Below are positions 49,585-61,797 of a stretch of DNA of 64,000 nucleotides, piece after piece (the stretch's first letter is position 1; each line of letters opens with the position of its first letter). Both the position numbers and the translations under genes were made by a program. The notes under the pieces are model-generated. The model was not told the origin of the DNA. It searched no databases and was given only the letters and a program-made list of their open reading frames with translations. This DNA comes from Embiotoca jacksoni (Eukaryota > Chordata > Actinopteri > Embiotocidae). Location: positions 15,532,724 to 15,596,723 of the forward strand of contig JAKOON010000005.1 of NCBI GenBank assembly GCA_022577435.1. Direction: 5' to 3'.

Positions 49585-49815
49585 TTGTTGCAGAGGTGAC
49601 CTGCTTGTAAATGAGGGTCATGGTTCAGGTGCTAAAGGTCATATGACTTGGCCCTGTCTGTGCACGAGGGCACCTTAGTGGCTGCCACTGCTTCGACCCC
49701 CAAATGCTGAACGTGCATTTGATTGTGTTAGGGGCAATAACGTATGGCGCTCCAAGGCAACAGAGAGGTCACCTCTGGGCCCATTGAGATGTGAAAGGTG
49801 ACAGGCACCAGGATC
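49585..49815. promoter_or_regulatory. Cluster of nuclear-receptor-type half-sites
   Basis: Within about 210 bp there are AGGTGACCT (49594-49602), GGGTCA (49615-49620), AGGTCA inside the perfect palindrome GTCATATGAC (49636-49647), AGAGGTCACCTCT (49764-49776, a perfect 13-bp palindrome about a central C) and AAAGGTGACA near 49796. AGGTCA and its variants are the half-sites of non-steroid nuclear receptors (RAR, RXR, TR, NR2F). The density and two near-perfect palindromes are unusual. The minus-strand frame 49675-49902 across it is unremarkable. Confidence 0.35.
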
Positions 49816-52489
49816 TAAGCCAATAGAACTCAAAGAGCATCTGTCAGATGTCTTCGACAGGAGTGTTTGCTCAGCAATCACACTGCTTTCTTTGAAAGAC
49901 ACACTTTGTGGATGGAAAATATTCTTTCATGCTACGTTGCAATATTTAAAAATGTTGTTTATTGTGAGACAAATTATTGAAAAGTACGAAAATAGCGAAT
50001 ACTACATCCGGTAATTCATATTTTATTGATTTTAGCCTTGTTTAGACTCACGTACGTGTTTCAGAGAAACTGGATGGGATTGTTAAAGAAGTGTAAAATA
50101 CTTTCAAGGCTGCCTGTGCTTGAGAATTTCAGAGCAAAGCATCACAACGCACAGCACTTAGGCCAAATCCCAAAGGCCGTGACTGGCGCAGCGTGTCCCA
50201 CATTAGCTCAACCACAGCTCACTGAAATGGACTCGCCTGAGTGGAATGAAACCCATAAGGCACCATGCACACCACGCCAGCGGCTTTATCAGACAAAGAT
50301 CAATGGACGGCAGCATTCACTCTGAGCACCCAAGCTGCAAGGACAAATACAGTATCTTGGGGGGTTGTGAGAGTCATTGATAGGCTTAGGCTGTGTATGT
50401 GTACGTCTCACCCCCTTTAATCAGGTTTCCCAACAGCAAACACTGGGCGTCAAGTGATGCGTTTCAGGCAGTGAGGCCTTTCAGGCAGGACAAAAGGTGG
50501 GAGAAGCTGTGGGACTCAGGGCCCAGCCCTCTCATTCGGTGAATGTCTCTCAGTTTTCCAGTGGAGCTCAAAAGGCCTTTGCCCTTCCAGCTGTAAAATT
50601 GGCAGACAGGGAGCCTCTAAAATCCCCTACTACTGTGAGTCCACACAAACTGCAGCATTTACTCGGAGGGAGCTAACCAGGCTTTAGCACAGCCGATATC
50701 AACCCGTGGCGGGGACTGAACGCAACACATTTTACATACTTTTATTCAGGACAGGCCTACAAGTGAAGAATTTACATGGGTATATACCTTGTGTTGTGTG
50801 TGTTGTATCTCCATAAGAGCAAACAGTGAATTGATTGTATGAAAATGGCAACATCAAACACCACTGACAGATTTTATCCTGCACGCTATTGGTAAAGCTA
50901 CATGAAAACATTTTGAGAAGATATTTTTCTGCTAATAAGATATGTCATTCACAATCATATTAAGGGTTGGAATAATTTACTGTGTGTTTTGAAGTGATTT
51001 GATGCATCAACAATCGTATTTGTGTAAAATATATTTGTTTTATATTTCAGATTACTTGACAAAGATTAAATGACAAATATGTATTTTGCTGTGATTAGTT
51101 GGATTTTTAACAAAATGTTAAATTCTTGGAAGAAAAAATATAAACATGTTTGTATGCTTTGTCTCTTTGCGTTTACATTAACTGCGAGAATTAAAAAGCA
51201 ATAATCAACTGTACACCATGATTTCATTATTTCCACTATGACATCACAAAACAAAAAAAGATAAAGCAGGGTTATATGTTTTTGAAATAATACTCAACAT
51301 AACGCCCTTCATGTTTTGTTTCTATGATCAATTTGATGCTTGAACATTGCTTCAGCACTGTGAACCTCGTGTCCACCCGACTATAAATTAGAGCACTAAG
51401 TGAAAGTGCTGGAGGTCTCCGTTCATCATTATTGCATCACAAGCTGGTGAACTGAACTAGACTGGAGCCACAAGCCCCTCAGAGGAGAATATCACTTATT
51501 TATGAAGTGGCCCGTGACTTAAGAGGATCATGGATCTTATGAGGGATTTATAGTACATCATTGTAGCATAAAACAACTGATGTGCATTTAAACAAAGTAA
51601 CAGGTAATCATTACCCAGCTGTTTAAAGCAGCTTCAGATATCCCTCTGTAGCCTGATGTGACAGTAAGTAACACTAACTTTATGCAAACTAAGATTATTT
51701 GACACTTTAACATAAAAGGGGAGCTTGAAAAGTTATAAAGGTAAAAAAAAAAAAAAGGTATTTTAATGATCTTTAATAGTTAAGGTCCAGGTATGTAATT
51801 AAGTTCATTATTTTCTGTTATAGTTAGATAAGATGTAAGTATGTTAGAGGGGGATATTTTTTAAAGACATATCACATCAAGTAATATTTGACAGTTTCAT
51901 GGTTGTTGATGACGGATGATTCTTTCAGCTGCGGTAGTGCCCGGCTCTCTGCTTCTGTTCTACCGCTGAATAGCTTCTAGGGGCTTTAAATCATCTGTTA
52001 CAATACTGACCAACAGCGTCACCATCTCAAAGCATCATATTAGTTGAGAGAAAACATACTGCAAATGTTTGTTCACCTTTTTTACTACTCTAATATCAGT
52101 TGTTAGACAAAACACATGGCAAATCAGCCTTTAAAACTGACACCACGAGGAAAAGAAATACAGAAATATTCCAGCTAATTAGAATAGTAGGTGGTTTCTC
52201 CTAACCTTTTGCAAATTTCTGAAATTGGCTAACAATAAGGTTACGACATAGGCACCAGGACACTTTGAAGGGAGACAGTAGAGGATATGTGCAGTTGACA
52301 CAGAGCACATCAGTCAATGGCTGGCCATGTTGTTTACATGATTCATAGGACTTGCTGCTCATCACGGCCTGTGGCACTCTGTCAGGAAAAGAGAGAAAGG
52401 ATTGTAACTTTGGCCCTATTGTTTAACAGCTCACAAAGACGGAGGACACAGAAATTATTCTGAAGAGCAGGAGGCACACGGTGGAAAAT
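49816..52489. other. Non-coding stretch, nothing recognised
   Basis: A + strand frame at 50026-50325 ends in a G+C-richer segment preceded by TTGAGAATTTCAG, a usable acceptor, but its sequence (for example LGQIPKAVTGAACPTLAQ) is not recognised. The rest is A+T-rich, with an A14 run near 51745. Confidence 0.5.
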
Positions 52490-52870
52490 GACCTTTAACT
52501 GCACTTCCTTAGCTGAATCTCATCCAATTAGAGCACTGTATATTTTCCCTAATAGCGGCTGATGAGGCAGGGCGTATGAGCGAGCACGCCCGACCGGCGT
52601 TGCTATGCAGCGAGATGGCTGCTTAGCACCAGAGGAGCGCTAGGGAATAAGTGAGCAGAGAGCTTTAATTTGATAGGGTTAGAATCCTGCAGGCTCCAGG
52701 GTCGCGGGTCACCAGGAGCTCGTCTCACACTGAATATGAAGAAATCAGAAGTAAATTGCTTACATCTGCTGCCAGTGGCTGGGAAGGCTGTGATTGGATC
52801 CCAGAGGTGTGCACTATCTAACAGAGGCAGCGGAAGGGGGCCGAGGCGCAAAGGAGGCTTGTAATTGGAG
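52490..52870. promoter_or_regulatory. Higher-complexity block, possible conserved element
   Basis: G+C-richer sequence with CATCCAATTAGAGCACTG (an ATTA core next to CCAAT), CGAGCACGCCCGACCGGCGT and AGAGGCAGCGGAAGGGGGCC. Opposing frames are open across 52603-52881, as expected of G+C-rich DNA, and neither looks like a protein. Likely regulatory, by composition only. Confidence 0.25.
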
Positions 52871-53500
52871 TAATTCTGCATTAATAGATGTTAAAAATCC
52901 TCCAAGCAGCTGGTTTGAAAAGCAATGCCTTCATGAAATGCTGCAGGATCATGGGGGCGTCTTTTTTCTTTTCTTTTTTAAATCTTTCATCTACCTTTAA
53001 ATGTCTGCACTACATTGCAATCACAAGAGCCATCTGTACATGCGCTGTTTCCCCGATGAAGGCAAGGATGGGTCTGTCAGACAGGGGAGCAGATAAATAA
53101 GGTAACCGAAAGTGCCATGTGAAAATTACCATCCATCAACATTGTCCACAGTCTGGAATGAGAGGAAATAGCATGTAATATTACTTCCAATGAATAATGT
53201 TGTATGAGGTCAAAGTTTCCGAGGCTCCATATTGCATCCTTCATGTTCCCATCCATAGGTTCCATACCTGCTAACTGGTTTGTTTGTCTTGTATCCATTG
53301 TGATTACTGCTCAGCTATTTCTCCATGCTTCAAATATTTTATTATAATTTTCTCTTGTCAGTGTGACACTGTCTAGTGGTTCATGTTACTCATCACAGCC
53401 CCTACTTTGGGACTGTGTCCAACAGAAAATGGGACAGGCTGTGAATTATCACAAATGCTCTGGCAAATGACACTTCATTGGAAGGTCTTTGTCACCAATT
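52871..53500. other. Non-coding stretch, nothing recognised
   Basis: Unique sequence with a T-rich segment near 52960-52980. No repeat, exon or motif cluster was identified. Confidence 0.5.
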
Positions 53501-53509
53501 ATGTGTCTA

Positions 53510-53640
53510 TTAAGAAACAGTCAATCAGTCAATGTGCAAATAGCTAAGCCTCCAAGGGCTCAGCTATTGACAGGATGCTGTCAATAGTCCATCTGATATG
53601 ATTTAGCTGTGGCAGAACTATGTGCTCACCACAGACGCTT
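53510..53640. promoter_or_regulatory. Inverted TATTGACAG pair (10-bp perfect hairpin)
   Basis: CTATTGACAG (53564-53573) and CTGTCAATAG (53578-53587) are exact reverse complements around a 4-nt loop. Each arm contains ATTGACAG, close to the known Pbx-Meis composite site TGATTGACAG. Just upstream is TCAATCAGTCAATGTG. About 1 kb later CTGACA-GGAT-TGTCAG (54580-54595) repeats the design with a shorter arm. The palindrome is certain and the binding-site reading is inference. Confidence 0.35.
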
Positions 53641-56119
53641 GACAATCCTGCCGAATATTTGGAGGCTAACTTCTACTCTCACTAGTTTATTGACCAACAA
53701 TTCTTTTAATGAGCCTTTTTAATGGAAATATATTACTCACTGCAAGGAAGCAGCGCAGCTTGCTGTGCGTGAACCTTTTGATTACAAGGTCATCGGTACA
53801 TCAGGCCTAGGTCATTTCTCTGCCTAGCAAAATAAAAGTTTCCATTTCACATCAAGAGCTGCACATTTTTTTGTGTTATGTAACGCAAATGAGCCACTTT
53901 CCTCTTGTCTTGTGGCCTCCAGCATATTATGCCGCTGCTACATTTGACTAAACCAAAACACAAATTGGATGTCTGGCAGACTAATTTGATTTTCCAAAAA
54001 CCCTGAAACTGAAACCCTGTTAGTTACCTCAAATGATGGACGCTAATATTATGTTTCCAGCATGTAACTGCAGCTCGGCAGACTGTCCCATCCCAATCAA
54101 AACAGTTGCTTCCCAAATGTTATTACATTATGTTGCCATTTTCAGATAAATGACCATAAAACAGCTCTGCATCACCACTGATGTCTGTGCACAAACACAT
54201 TACATTTACAGGCTTACTCTGGTTTCATAGAGTCCCACTGTCTCATTTTAGTCACTTGTATACTGGAGATAATGTGCTACAAAACCCATCACTGCGAATT
54301 ACAAAAAAAAAAAGAGAAGCATCTTTTAACTACATACAGTATGGACATGGAAGTAACACATTATTGATCATTCGATTTCAGAATGCAGAATCCCTAAGTC
54401 CCCCTCCTACTGAAGGCAAAACCAACTTCATTTTCAATGTTTTCTGTTTAGAGGACATCATGCTGCTCCAAAAGCTGTCACCAGACGTGCAGAAAGAAGA
54501 CGAAAACAGGCATATAGCTGCTTCATATGGGAGCTGGGAGATGTTGGTTGCTTCTTTCAGACACTCTTCCTGTCAGAGACTGACAGGATTGTCAGCCAGA
54601 AAATTTTTAAAATGAACGACAATCCTGCGACATCATCATGTGCCTTAACCAGTCAGGTGGTTGCAGTGTTTACATTCTGACACAGCCTGATGGATAATCA
54701 AACATAGCAGCCGAATATGGCCAGAGAGCACAGACTAATACTCTCATGCCTCAAATACAGTTATTCCATGCCATACAATGCATGTGATTTGCCTCAGCTA
54801 TTGCCATTAGGTACATAAGTGCATCTTTTCAATTTCCCCCAGGCACACAGGAGACTCTTTATGTTCAGGATAGCTTAGACTGGCTTACAGCGAGCTAAGG
54901 ACCTGATAGTTCTCAACTATCCACCATAATTACCATGACAGACTCACTTAAGCTTCTCCTCCATCTAGCAGCGTTACCGACATGGATAGATCTCAGGATT
55001 CTTGTTGTGCATAATGGTCATACACCACCAGGAAAAGAAAAAAAAGTAGAGAGGTTACGGCATCTACTGTTTAGACCTTGTTCTTGTAATAAAAAGTGTC
55101 ACGAACGTAGGTGGACTGAATTTATTCCATGGGGATGTTGTTTAAAGACTGACAGGGATTAGATTAATTAGTCATAGACTGTATAGGGAGTCAAGCACAT
55201 TATCAGCTCTTTCTTTTTTTTTTTTCACTGACTTCAAGCACATAAACAGGTTTTAAAGGACTTAAATACAAAATAGAATTTTAACCGACTGAGAAATTAA
55301 CTTCAAAATAAACCTTTTAAAAATCACCTTCCCCAGGAGAATTCCAAAATATTCTCTTTGCTCATATTTATTTTTACACTCAACAAGCAAAGGATGAGAC
55401 TCCTTTGATTCATTTTTTTTCCTGGCAAAATTAAATAATACTTCCTTGTTTCTGATTTGATTTGTGGGGGGGGGGAAATAAACAGATAATCATTAAAAGC
55501 TAAAAGAGTAGTCTCCTGCTCATAAATCAGTGGTGGGTGTTCCAGCTGAGGTAGCTCAATAAGCTTTCCCTTAAACATTGGCCCATGGTAATGGGAATAT
55601 CTGAGGGTCAATCGGGGTTAGGCAGTCTTCCTCAACAGGAAATGAGCTTTTGGTGGGCTGTGTTCCCAAGGTAATGAGCAATGTGTGTGTGTTTAATCTT
55701 AGCTAATATTGTTATAATAACTGGATAAATTATTAAAAACAAGCAAATGGTAACATTCTAAAGACCACCAATACAACCTGACTTTCTTATGTTATTTTAC
55801 AACTTTTAACAGTGCAGGGGAGCTCCATTTTAAAACATTTTAAGCATGTTCTGTTTCTTTACTGCCTGAATAGTGAACCTTGGAGGTGTTCGGATAGATG
55901 GCAACACCACAGACATAACCTCTTGGGTTAAAGGTCAATATTACATGACTTTTACAAACTCCTGCTCCTCTTAACTCCCTCATCGCCTCCTCGTATGCAT
56001 GTTTTTCCCTCCTTTTATTCTTAGCACACACTGCATTAATTTTACCCCCACAAGTGAGCCATCAAATCTTTGTTCTTTTCATCTGTCGTAAGGTCATTAT
56101 TGCTTGGAATCTGCCGTAA
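53641..56119. other. Non-coding stretch; 144-codon frame judged chance
   Basis: The + strand frame 54181-54615 is open for 144 codons but begins and ends without splice signals, contains a Lys-rich stretch from an A12 run and matches nothing known to me. A G12 run lies near 55467 and a T12 run near 55214. The small hairpin at 54580-54595 is noted with the block at 53510. Confidence 0.5.
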
Positions 56120-56330
56120 AGCTTCAGCGGTGAGGGGGTATGAAATTCATGCCCTAATATGCAAATTAATTCATGAACGCTCCATATTGAATAACCACAT
56201 GCATCTGGCATGATTGGGCAATGTGGGACAAATAGTCCTCAGCCAAGGCATTTTGCTACTCAGCAAAAGCTAATGTTGAGGAGTGGAAGCATTTTCACAA
56301 TTACCATGATAAAGGTGAAGGCAGGGGAAG
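56120..56330. promoter_or_regulatory. Octamer/TAAT block, possible conserved enhancer
   Basis: An exact POU octamer, ATGCAAAT (56159-56166), overlaps ATTAAT and is flanked by two direct copies of AATTCATG (56144-56151 and 56168-56175, 24 bp apart). TGCATCTGGCATGATTGGGC and a complex, repeat-free sequence follow. ATGCAAAT is the known site of Oct/Brn-type POU factors. Octamers merged with homeodomain cores are frequent in deeply conserved neural enhancers. Whether this block is conserved could not be tested. Confidence 0.35.
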
Positions 56331-57016
56331 AATCATTTGTGGAAAGTGAAACTTCTGTGTGCATGACAAAAAAATTTTTTTAAATCGTCCTCCATATGAA
56401 TACAATGCATACTTTAGCCCTGAAATCAACGAACAAATGCATCAAATAAATACTTTATTCACGTGGAGCTAATTTCACCCCTCCATTTTGATCACGTCAT
56501 TCCCTCTGGAAAATTGCAATTAAGTTTGGAGAGATAAAACATGCCAACTACTCTGCATTTCAAGGCTTGATTGGCCTATCAGCTAGTCAGTATGCTGCCA
56601 TGGTTTTCATCACTGTTAATTGATCCTTTCTTTAATTAATCTGGAAAGGAAAGCCCATATCTCTATCCTGTCTGATCGTCCCCTCTGTCTGTCATAACAC
56701 AATAAAGGCCCTATCCTACTGCTAGTAACTCTGCCTTAGCTTCTCCCTCTGGCTCTCGGCCAAATGGACTATTTATGGTGCACCTATCTGACGACAAGCC
56801 TGCTGTATGGAGTTCAATGACTGGGGTTCATTAACGGTGCTTTACTCGGCTACTTCTAATTTGCATGCAGTGACACCTTGCTTTTAATATGGATGTGAAG
56901 GTTAGTGGTAGGCCATGCCACTTTGCCTAAATGTTGTTCTTCCAGCTCCTCGTACCCCGACTGTCACCAACACAACCACATTTTCCTTCTGATTCAATTA
57001 TACCCCATCTTTTGTC
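56331..57016. other. Non-coding stretch, nothing decisive
   Basis: Balanced-complexity sequence with TAAT cores (for example GTTAATTGATCC and TTTAATTAATC near 56615-56640), possibly a continuation of the regulatory block upstream. No exon or transposon was recognised. Confidence 0.45.
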
Positions 57017-57037
57017 TTTTTTTTTTTTTTTTTTTTT
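57017..57037 (+). repeat. Poly(T) tract, 21 bp
   Basis: An uninterrupted run of T. The two overlapping + strand frames across it, at 56905-57119, owe their Phe-run to it. Confidence 0.95.
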
Positions 57038-57302
57038 GCCTTGCTTTGTTCCTCTGCTGGCATTTGTCTTGTATGTTAGCACACTGGATGTTAGCATAGC
57101 TCAATGCCACATGAAATAAAATCACGTCAATGAGGACGTTATTGATTTTGTTTTATTTAAGTCGAGTAACCGGAACATTTTTTAATAGATAATGTTATAA
57201 AAGTCAAATGAAAATAAACGTAATAACTGGAATACATTTAAAAGTGGCACGCCTCTTAGAAAATAATGACAAATAATTGTACTCTTTAAAATCATTATAA
57301 GT

Positions 57303-57306
<4 letters not shown>
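57038..57306. other. Non-coding segment between homopolymer tracts
   Basis: 270 bp of A+T-rich sequence between T21 and A27. Opposed homopolymers at this spacing could bound an inserted retroposon, but no known body is recognised. Confidence 0.4.

Positions 57307-57333
<27 letters not shown>
57307..57333 (+). repeat. Poly(A) tract, 27 bp
   Basis: An uninterrupted run of A after GTTTAT. Confidence 0.95.
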
Positions 57334-57337
<4 letters not shown>

Positions 57338-59393
57338 TCTTTGTAAATACGAAGCTTTCAGTTCGTCTTTGTTTGAGTAGCATGGGTGTGGTCTTCAGCC
57401 AGGAGGATACCGCAAGACTTTTTGAAAAAAATACTTTCTTTGTCCATGGAAAAAGTCTTTGCCCTCTCTTTTGTGTATTTTAACAGTTGGCCTGTGATTC
57501 TGACAGCTCTACCTGCTGTAATGGTTGCCTCCAGGAAGTGTGAAACAAGGTCTTAACACTTGGCTTTTTACTATGAATGTGTGGTTCTTTTTGTGCTCAC
57601 AGTTAAAGTTACAATTGGACCATAAAGCGTTTTTCCCCAACAGACTGTAAAGAAATGGATGGGAGGCAGCTGAGAAATGAACATGTGAGTATCTGTTTCT
57701 GTCTAATTAAATCCGCAGAACAGCCTTAAGCCTTCCTCTGCCAAGACTGGATTCAGACACCTTGAGGATACTGTAGCTGCCTTCTGTGGTAGCACACTGC
57801 CACCTATTGTTCAAAGGACTCCTCTCTGCCTCAGAAACCTTTGTCTGCCTCCTCTCTTGATTGCTGAGAAGTTAGCTGGTAACAGATAACTGATGATGGT
57901 GACATCAGTCATCTGTCGGCATAAAACACTCTTTTAAGATCACATACCTCTTTTGAAGGCTTCTTTATTACTATTTGTACAACACATAGGCTACCTCTAA
58001 TGGCACAAATCATCTGAGCAGGAGAGTAATGCAAGCCCAGCTCTTATGTGTTATCACTGTGAAATGTGTTTTCTTAGTGTGGGATTCTGCAAAGGCCCAT
58101 TTGTTGTTGTTGCTCTTGAGAACAAAGCAAAAGAAGAAGTGGCAGCTGGAGGAGCAATTTTTGTCCATCAAGGGCTATTGAGAGTTCAATTATTTATCTT
58201 GTGAAGTGTTCCAAGGATGTGGTCAGCTCATCAGGGTTATAATGCATGGAGTGAGAGGACATGTGCATGGAGCACAGGGAGGAGGATGTTGTTGTAGTCT
58301 GAAAAAAGTCAGCTCAAGCTTGTTTCCAGATACCAGCACTCCCACGCTCTCTGCAGCTAATGAGGAAGTCTTTAGAAGTGGACATTGTTCATATCTCTGT
58401 TGGTAAGGAGGACAAAACTGTGAACGTTAAACATTTGACAATAACTGACAATAGCATGCAGAGACAGCAAAAAAAATGCATTTGTTTCTCTTTCAATAAC
58501 ATTTATTTATTGCAATGTGAAACTCAAGGTCAAGCCTGCTGGTAGCTGACACACAGCAGTTTGTTCTTCAGAAAATCTCTGGAGTCTCAACGGCGTTAGT
58601 ATATGAAGTGCAAGGAAATCGTAGTGCTCACTATATTAAGTATTTGCTCTCTTGAAAGATTATTTTTTTATTGAAACATGTACATCTTTATTTAAAAAAT
58701 ATATTTGTAATAGTTTGATTTGGAAAAGAAAATTCCTTGATGAACACTGTTTTACAGATAATGATAATAAAATATGCTGTGATGATAAATTGATATTGAA
58801 ATTTTGATGTCTGAAATTTAGTTATACTTAAAGAAGTACAAATTATGTTTGCTTTTCATCAAATTAGTTGCATTACATTCAATGCAGTGGACTAAAATCA
58901 TAGACAGTGTATAATGAAGTTTATTCATTGTATTTATAGTACTGTGTACACAGTAAATATCCTATAAATTTTTTTTTTTTTTAAAAGGTGTAGGAGTATG
59001 AGCCCCAAAGTGTTTTAAACCCACCAACAAACATTTCCATTCATTATAAAGCCGGGTTTTGGCCTTGTTGCCCTGAAGTAAGGAGAGTGGCAGAGGAAGT
59101 GCTCTACTGATCAGAGCACAATTAATCATCTGCATTTTAAGCCAATAAACCTTGGCCATAATTTTTCTGGCAATGATACATAACAACTCTTAATGCAGCG
59201 GGATGGCAGCAGGAAATGCATTACAACCATAAGCAACGTCAAAGTCCTCGATGACATCATGGGACTGTTTTTGGTCCATATCGCTGCGTTGCAAGTACCA
59301 TAGCTCAAAAAATATAGTGTATATATACAAGACACACAAGTGCATTAAACCTTCTGGTCATTTACATAGCCCCCCCACCCCCATCAAGCCCCA
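57334..59393. other. Non-coding stretch; isolated Sox-type pair
   Basis: ATTGTTCAAAG at 57806-57816 contains two abutting Sox-type cores (AACAAT on the minus strand, CAAAG on the plus). A 60-codon Lys/Gln frame near 58360-58545 and minus-strand frames at 58962-59335 have no support. T-runs occur near 58970. Confidence 0.5.

Positions 59394-59443
<50 letters not shown>
59394..59443 (+). repeat. (CA)25 microsatellite
   Basis: A pure CA dinucleotide run after a C-rich segment (CCCCCCCACCCCC). The 102-codon frame across it is the repeat read as His-Thr. Confidence 0.97.
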
Positions 59444-59445
<2 letters not shown>

Positions 59446-60640
59446 CACCGTGTGTCCATCAGACTGTTGTTTATTTTTAGTCAAATATCAGAACTGGTAA
59501 CTTTAAACAAAATTCAAAATCCGATGCTACTCACATGCATTCAAAGAAAGACAAAGTAGGAGTGACATTTAGTGAATTTTGAGCAACTGTTAAAACAGTG
59601 ACCGAGGAGAAATCCATCACTAGTTTATTCAAAAAAATGGACCTCTTTCAGAATTCCTGCTAATGTCCATCCATTTCTCCCAGTCAAATGGACTCTGGAG
59701 AAGTGACTGATTTTACACTGAACTCAATAATCCAGAGATGTGCAGCGCAAGCCATGGTGTTCCACTGTGCGTATGTTAACACCATTAAATCACCTCAAAT
59801 GTCTACATGATTCAATTTTTTTTCACAGCGGACGACAACTGAATTGAATTTCCCCAAAGTGGCTGTCCATTTCCTGTCTGTGTGTGACGAGTGGCTGTGG
59901 GTGCTGGGGAATTCAGACCCACTCTCCCATTTACTTAACTCCCATATCACATTTAGCACAAAGTGTGTGGCTACCCATTTTTCAAAAAATACAAATCAAA
60001 AAAAAATCTTATTTGAGAATGAGTCAAACATATCATTTAAACATACTGACTTTAAACATTCATTCACTGAGATGTTTTCTTTCTTTATGAAACAATCTTT
60101 GTATTTATTCTCAGCTATGTGTGGATATCGGTATTCTTTTTTTTTTTGTTTGCGCAAGGACGTCTTTTCTATGTATCAACACTAAACCATATTCAGCGCC
60201 TAAATTTTGGCATTGCAGCCAGATGAGGCCCTGGCCTTGTACAAGCCTGTCAGTGGCACTCTATAGCACAGCAGCTCTTAGTGGCCGTGACTCCATGACC
60301 TGCTTTCCCGCTCCATCATGAATAGCTGCTGGCACCTCTCTCCACCCTGTCTACTAGATGAGGAGCAAGTTTAAAGAGATACACCATTTTTTTTTTTCAG
60401 TACCATTACATTTTTGCTTTGATTATGTTATTATACTATATGCTGTGTCCGCTTGGTTCTGCGCAGCTTGACAATGCCCTGCGGGTCAGGTATAAGAATA
60501 ACAAAAAGTAGTCTCCTTCTGTGTTCCTCAAAGACTCTTTGTAGAGTTGCACTACGCTCCATGCAAATGCTCAGCAGGAATTAAGAAATGCAGAGAAAAT
60601 ATAGGAACTGTTGACCATTAAAAAGGAGAGTGAGTTTATT
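59444..60640. other. Non-coding stretch, nothing recognised
   Basis: Two + strand frames (59844-60185 and 60121-60321) overlap in different registers and are not recognised. The segment 60190-60350 is G+C-richer and may be a conserved element. T-runs occur near 60140 and 60390. Confidence 0.5.
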
Positions 60641-61330
60641 TGGCACTTTACCCTTAACAGGCAAAGGCAGTGAAAATAGAAGACATAAAAAAAAACCCCG
60701 TTGTGCTGTTACATGACATCAATGTTCCCTTTATTAAAGCGCAAAGATTTCTCTGCACTGCTTTTAATTCCACTGTAACTATTCCACTCAGAAATATGAG
60801 CTGTCTAATCAATTCTAAGATAAAACCTTTCACCGCGGGTGCAGCTGCAGACGGGCTGAGACAGACGACGTACACGCAGGCTGGGGAACGCTGATTCCCT
60901 CCGACAGACTGGGCCTGTTTGCTACCTGCTTAATCCCCAGCATTTTAAAACTGTGTTTGGAATAAATGGACTAAAGGGAATAGAGCACCTAAGAGCTCGA
61001 GAAATTGAGAGCTCTTGCGGGCTTGATTGGCAGGCCTTGTCGGTGAGTCTCTTCCAGTTTAGAGGCACCTGCCTCAGCCCTAGTGGGATCCCCATTCCAA
61101 AGTGAAGCGCAAAGGCATTGTCTTAATTATCCCACACCCAACACACACCACCACCACATCTCTACAAGAAGACGAAAAAAAAAACCCACAATTAACGGTA
61201 AGCGTTTAGGGGAGAGAGATTATTTACTGGGGCCCATCCAGTGGAGACAGACGCTCCGTGGTCCTGAGAGACAAACATGTCCATCAGCTTGGGGAAGCCT
61301 AGCAATCCAATTAAAGTAGAAGTCTTTCAG
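60641..61330. promoter_or_regulatory. Higher-complexity region with a CpG cluster
   Basis: Contains a CpG cluster at about 60832-60882 (CACCGCGGGTGCAGCTGCAG, with GACGACGTACACGC just after), the E-box-like palindrome GCAGCTGC, and further on CTGCTTAATCCCCAGC (a TAATCC core, Otx/Pitx-type). Opposing frames at 60654-60894 are unremarkable. The composition fits one or more regulatory elements; evidence is motif-level only. Confidence 0.25.
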
Positions 61331-61441
61331 GCGGTCAGTGCTAACCGGTGTTCATCATCCTTCAATGACATTGCTTTGGTAATTTTTCATTGAAATACAG
61401 AGTCTTTAAAAGGGTAAAACAGTTATTTTTGTAGTGAGAAG

Positions 61442-61797
61442 AAGGTCTGGGTGAAATAGCAATATTTTAACGTATCGCGATATGAGAGGAGATGTCGTCT
61501 TAGATTTTGGATATCCATCACGATATGGCATACGTGTTGTCTTTTACTGGTTTTAAAGGTAGCGTTGCAGTAAAGTGATGTCATTTTCTTTACCAGACGG
61601 TTATAGCTCTCCCATTATTTCTCTTTACCCGTTGTAGTCATTATATGCGCATCACCGATGTCTATTTCTTAAAAATCTCACTGTGTGAATATTTTGTGAA
61701 AACATCAACACCCCTACAATATTGTTGACGACTCAATCTCAAGGTCATTCGCAAAGAATATTGCGATATTTGCATTTGTCCATATCGTCCAGTCCTA
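61442..61797. mobile_element. hAT-type miniature transposon with target duplication
   Basis: A 356-bp non-autonomous element. The left end AAGGTCTGGGTGAAATAGCA is an imperfect inverted copy of the right end GTCCATATCGTCCAGTCCTA. The usual form of these termini in fish is TAGGGCTGGGCGATATGGAC. Internally it carries the characteristic GTATCGCGATATGAGAG and ATATTGCGATATTTGC words. Flanks GTGAGAAG (61434-61441) and TTCAGAAG (61798-61805) agree at 6 of 8 positions, as expected of an aged 8-bp hAT target duplication. It codes for nothing; the minus-strand frame 61662-61895 crosses its right end by chance. Confidence 0.8.

Noticed and set aside
54181..54615. 144-codon + strand frame
   Set aside because: No splice signals at either end, no domain, and it includes an A12 run.
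57017..57333. T21 and A27 tracts 270 bp apart as the ends of an inserted retroposon
   Set aside because: The segment between them has no recognisable retroposon body and no visible target duplications.
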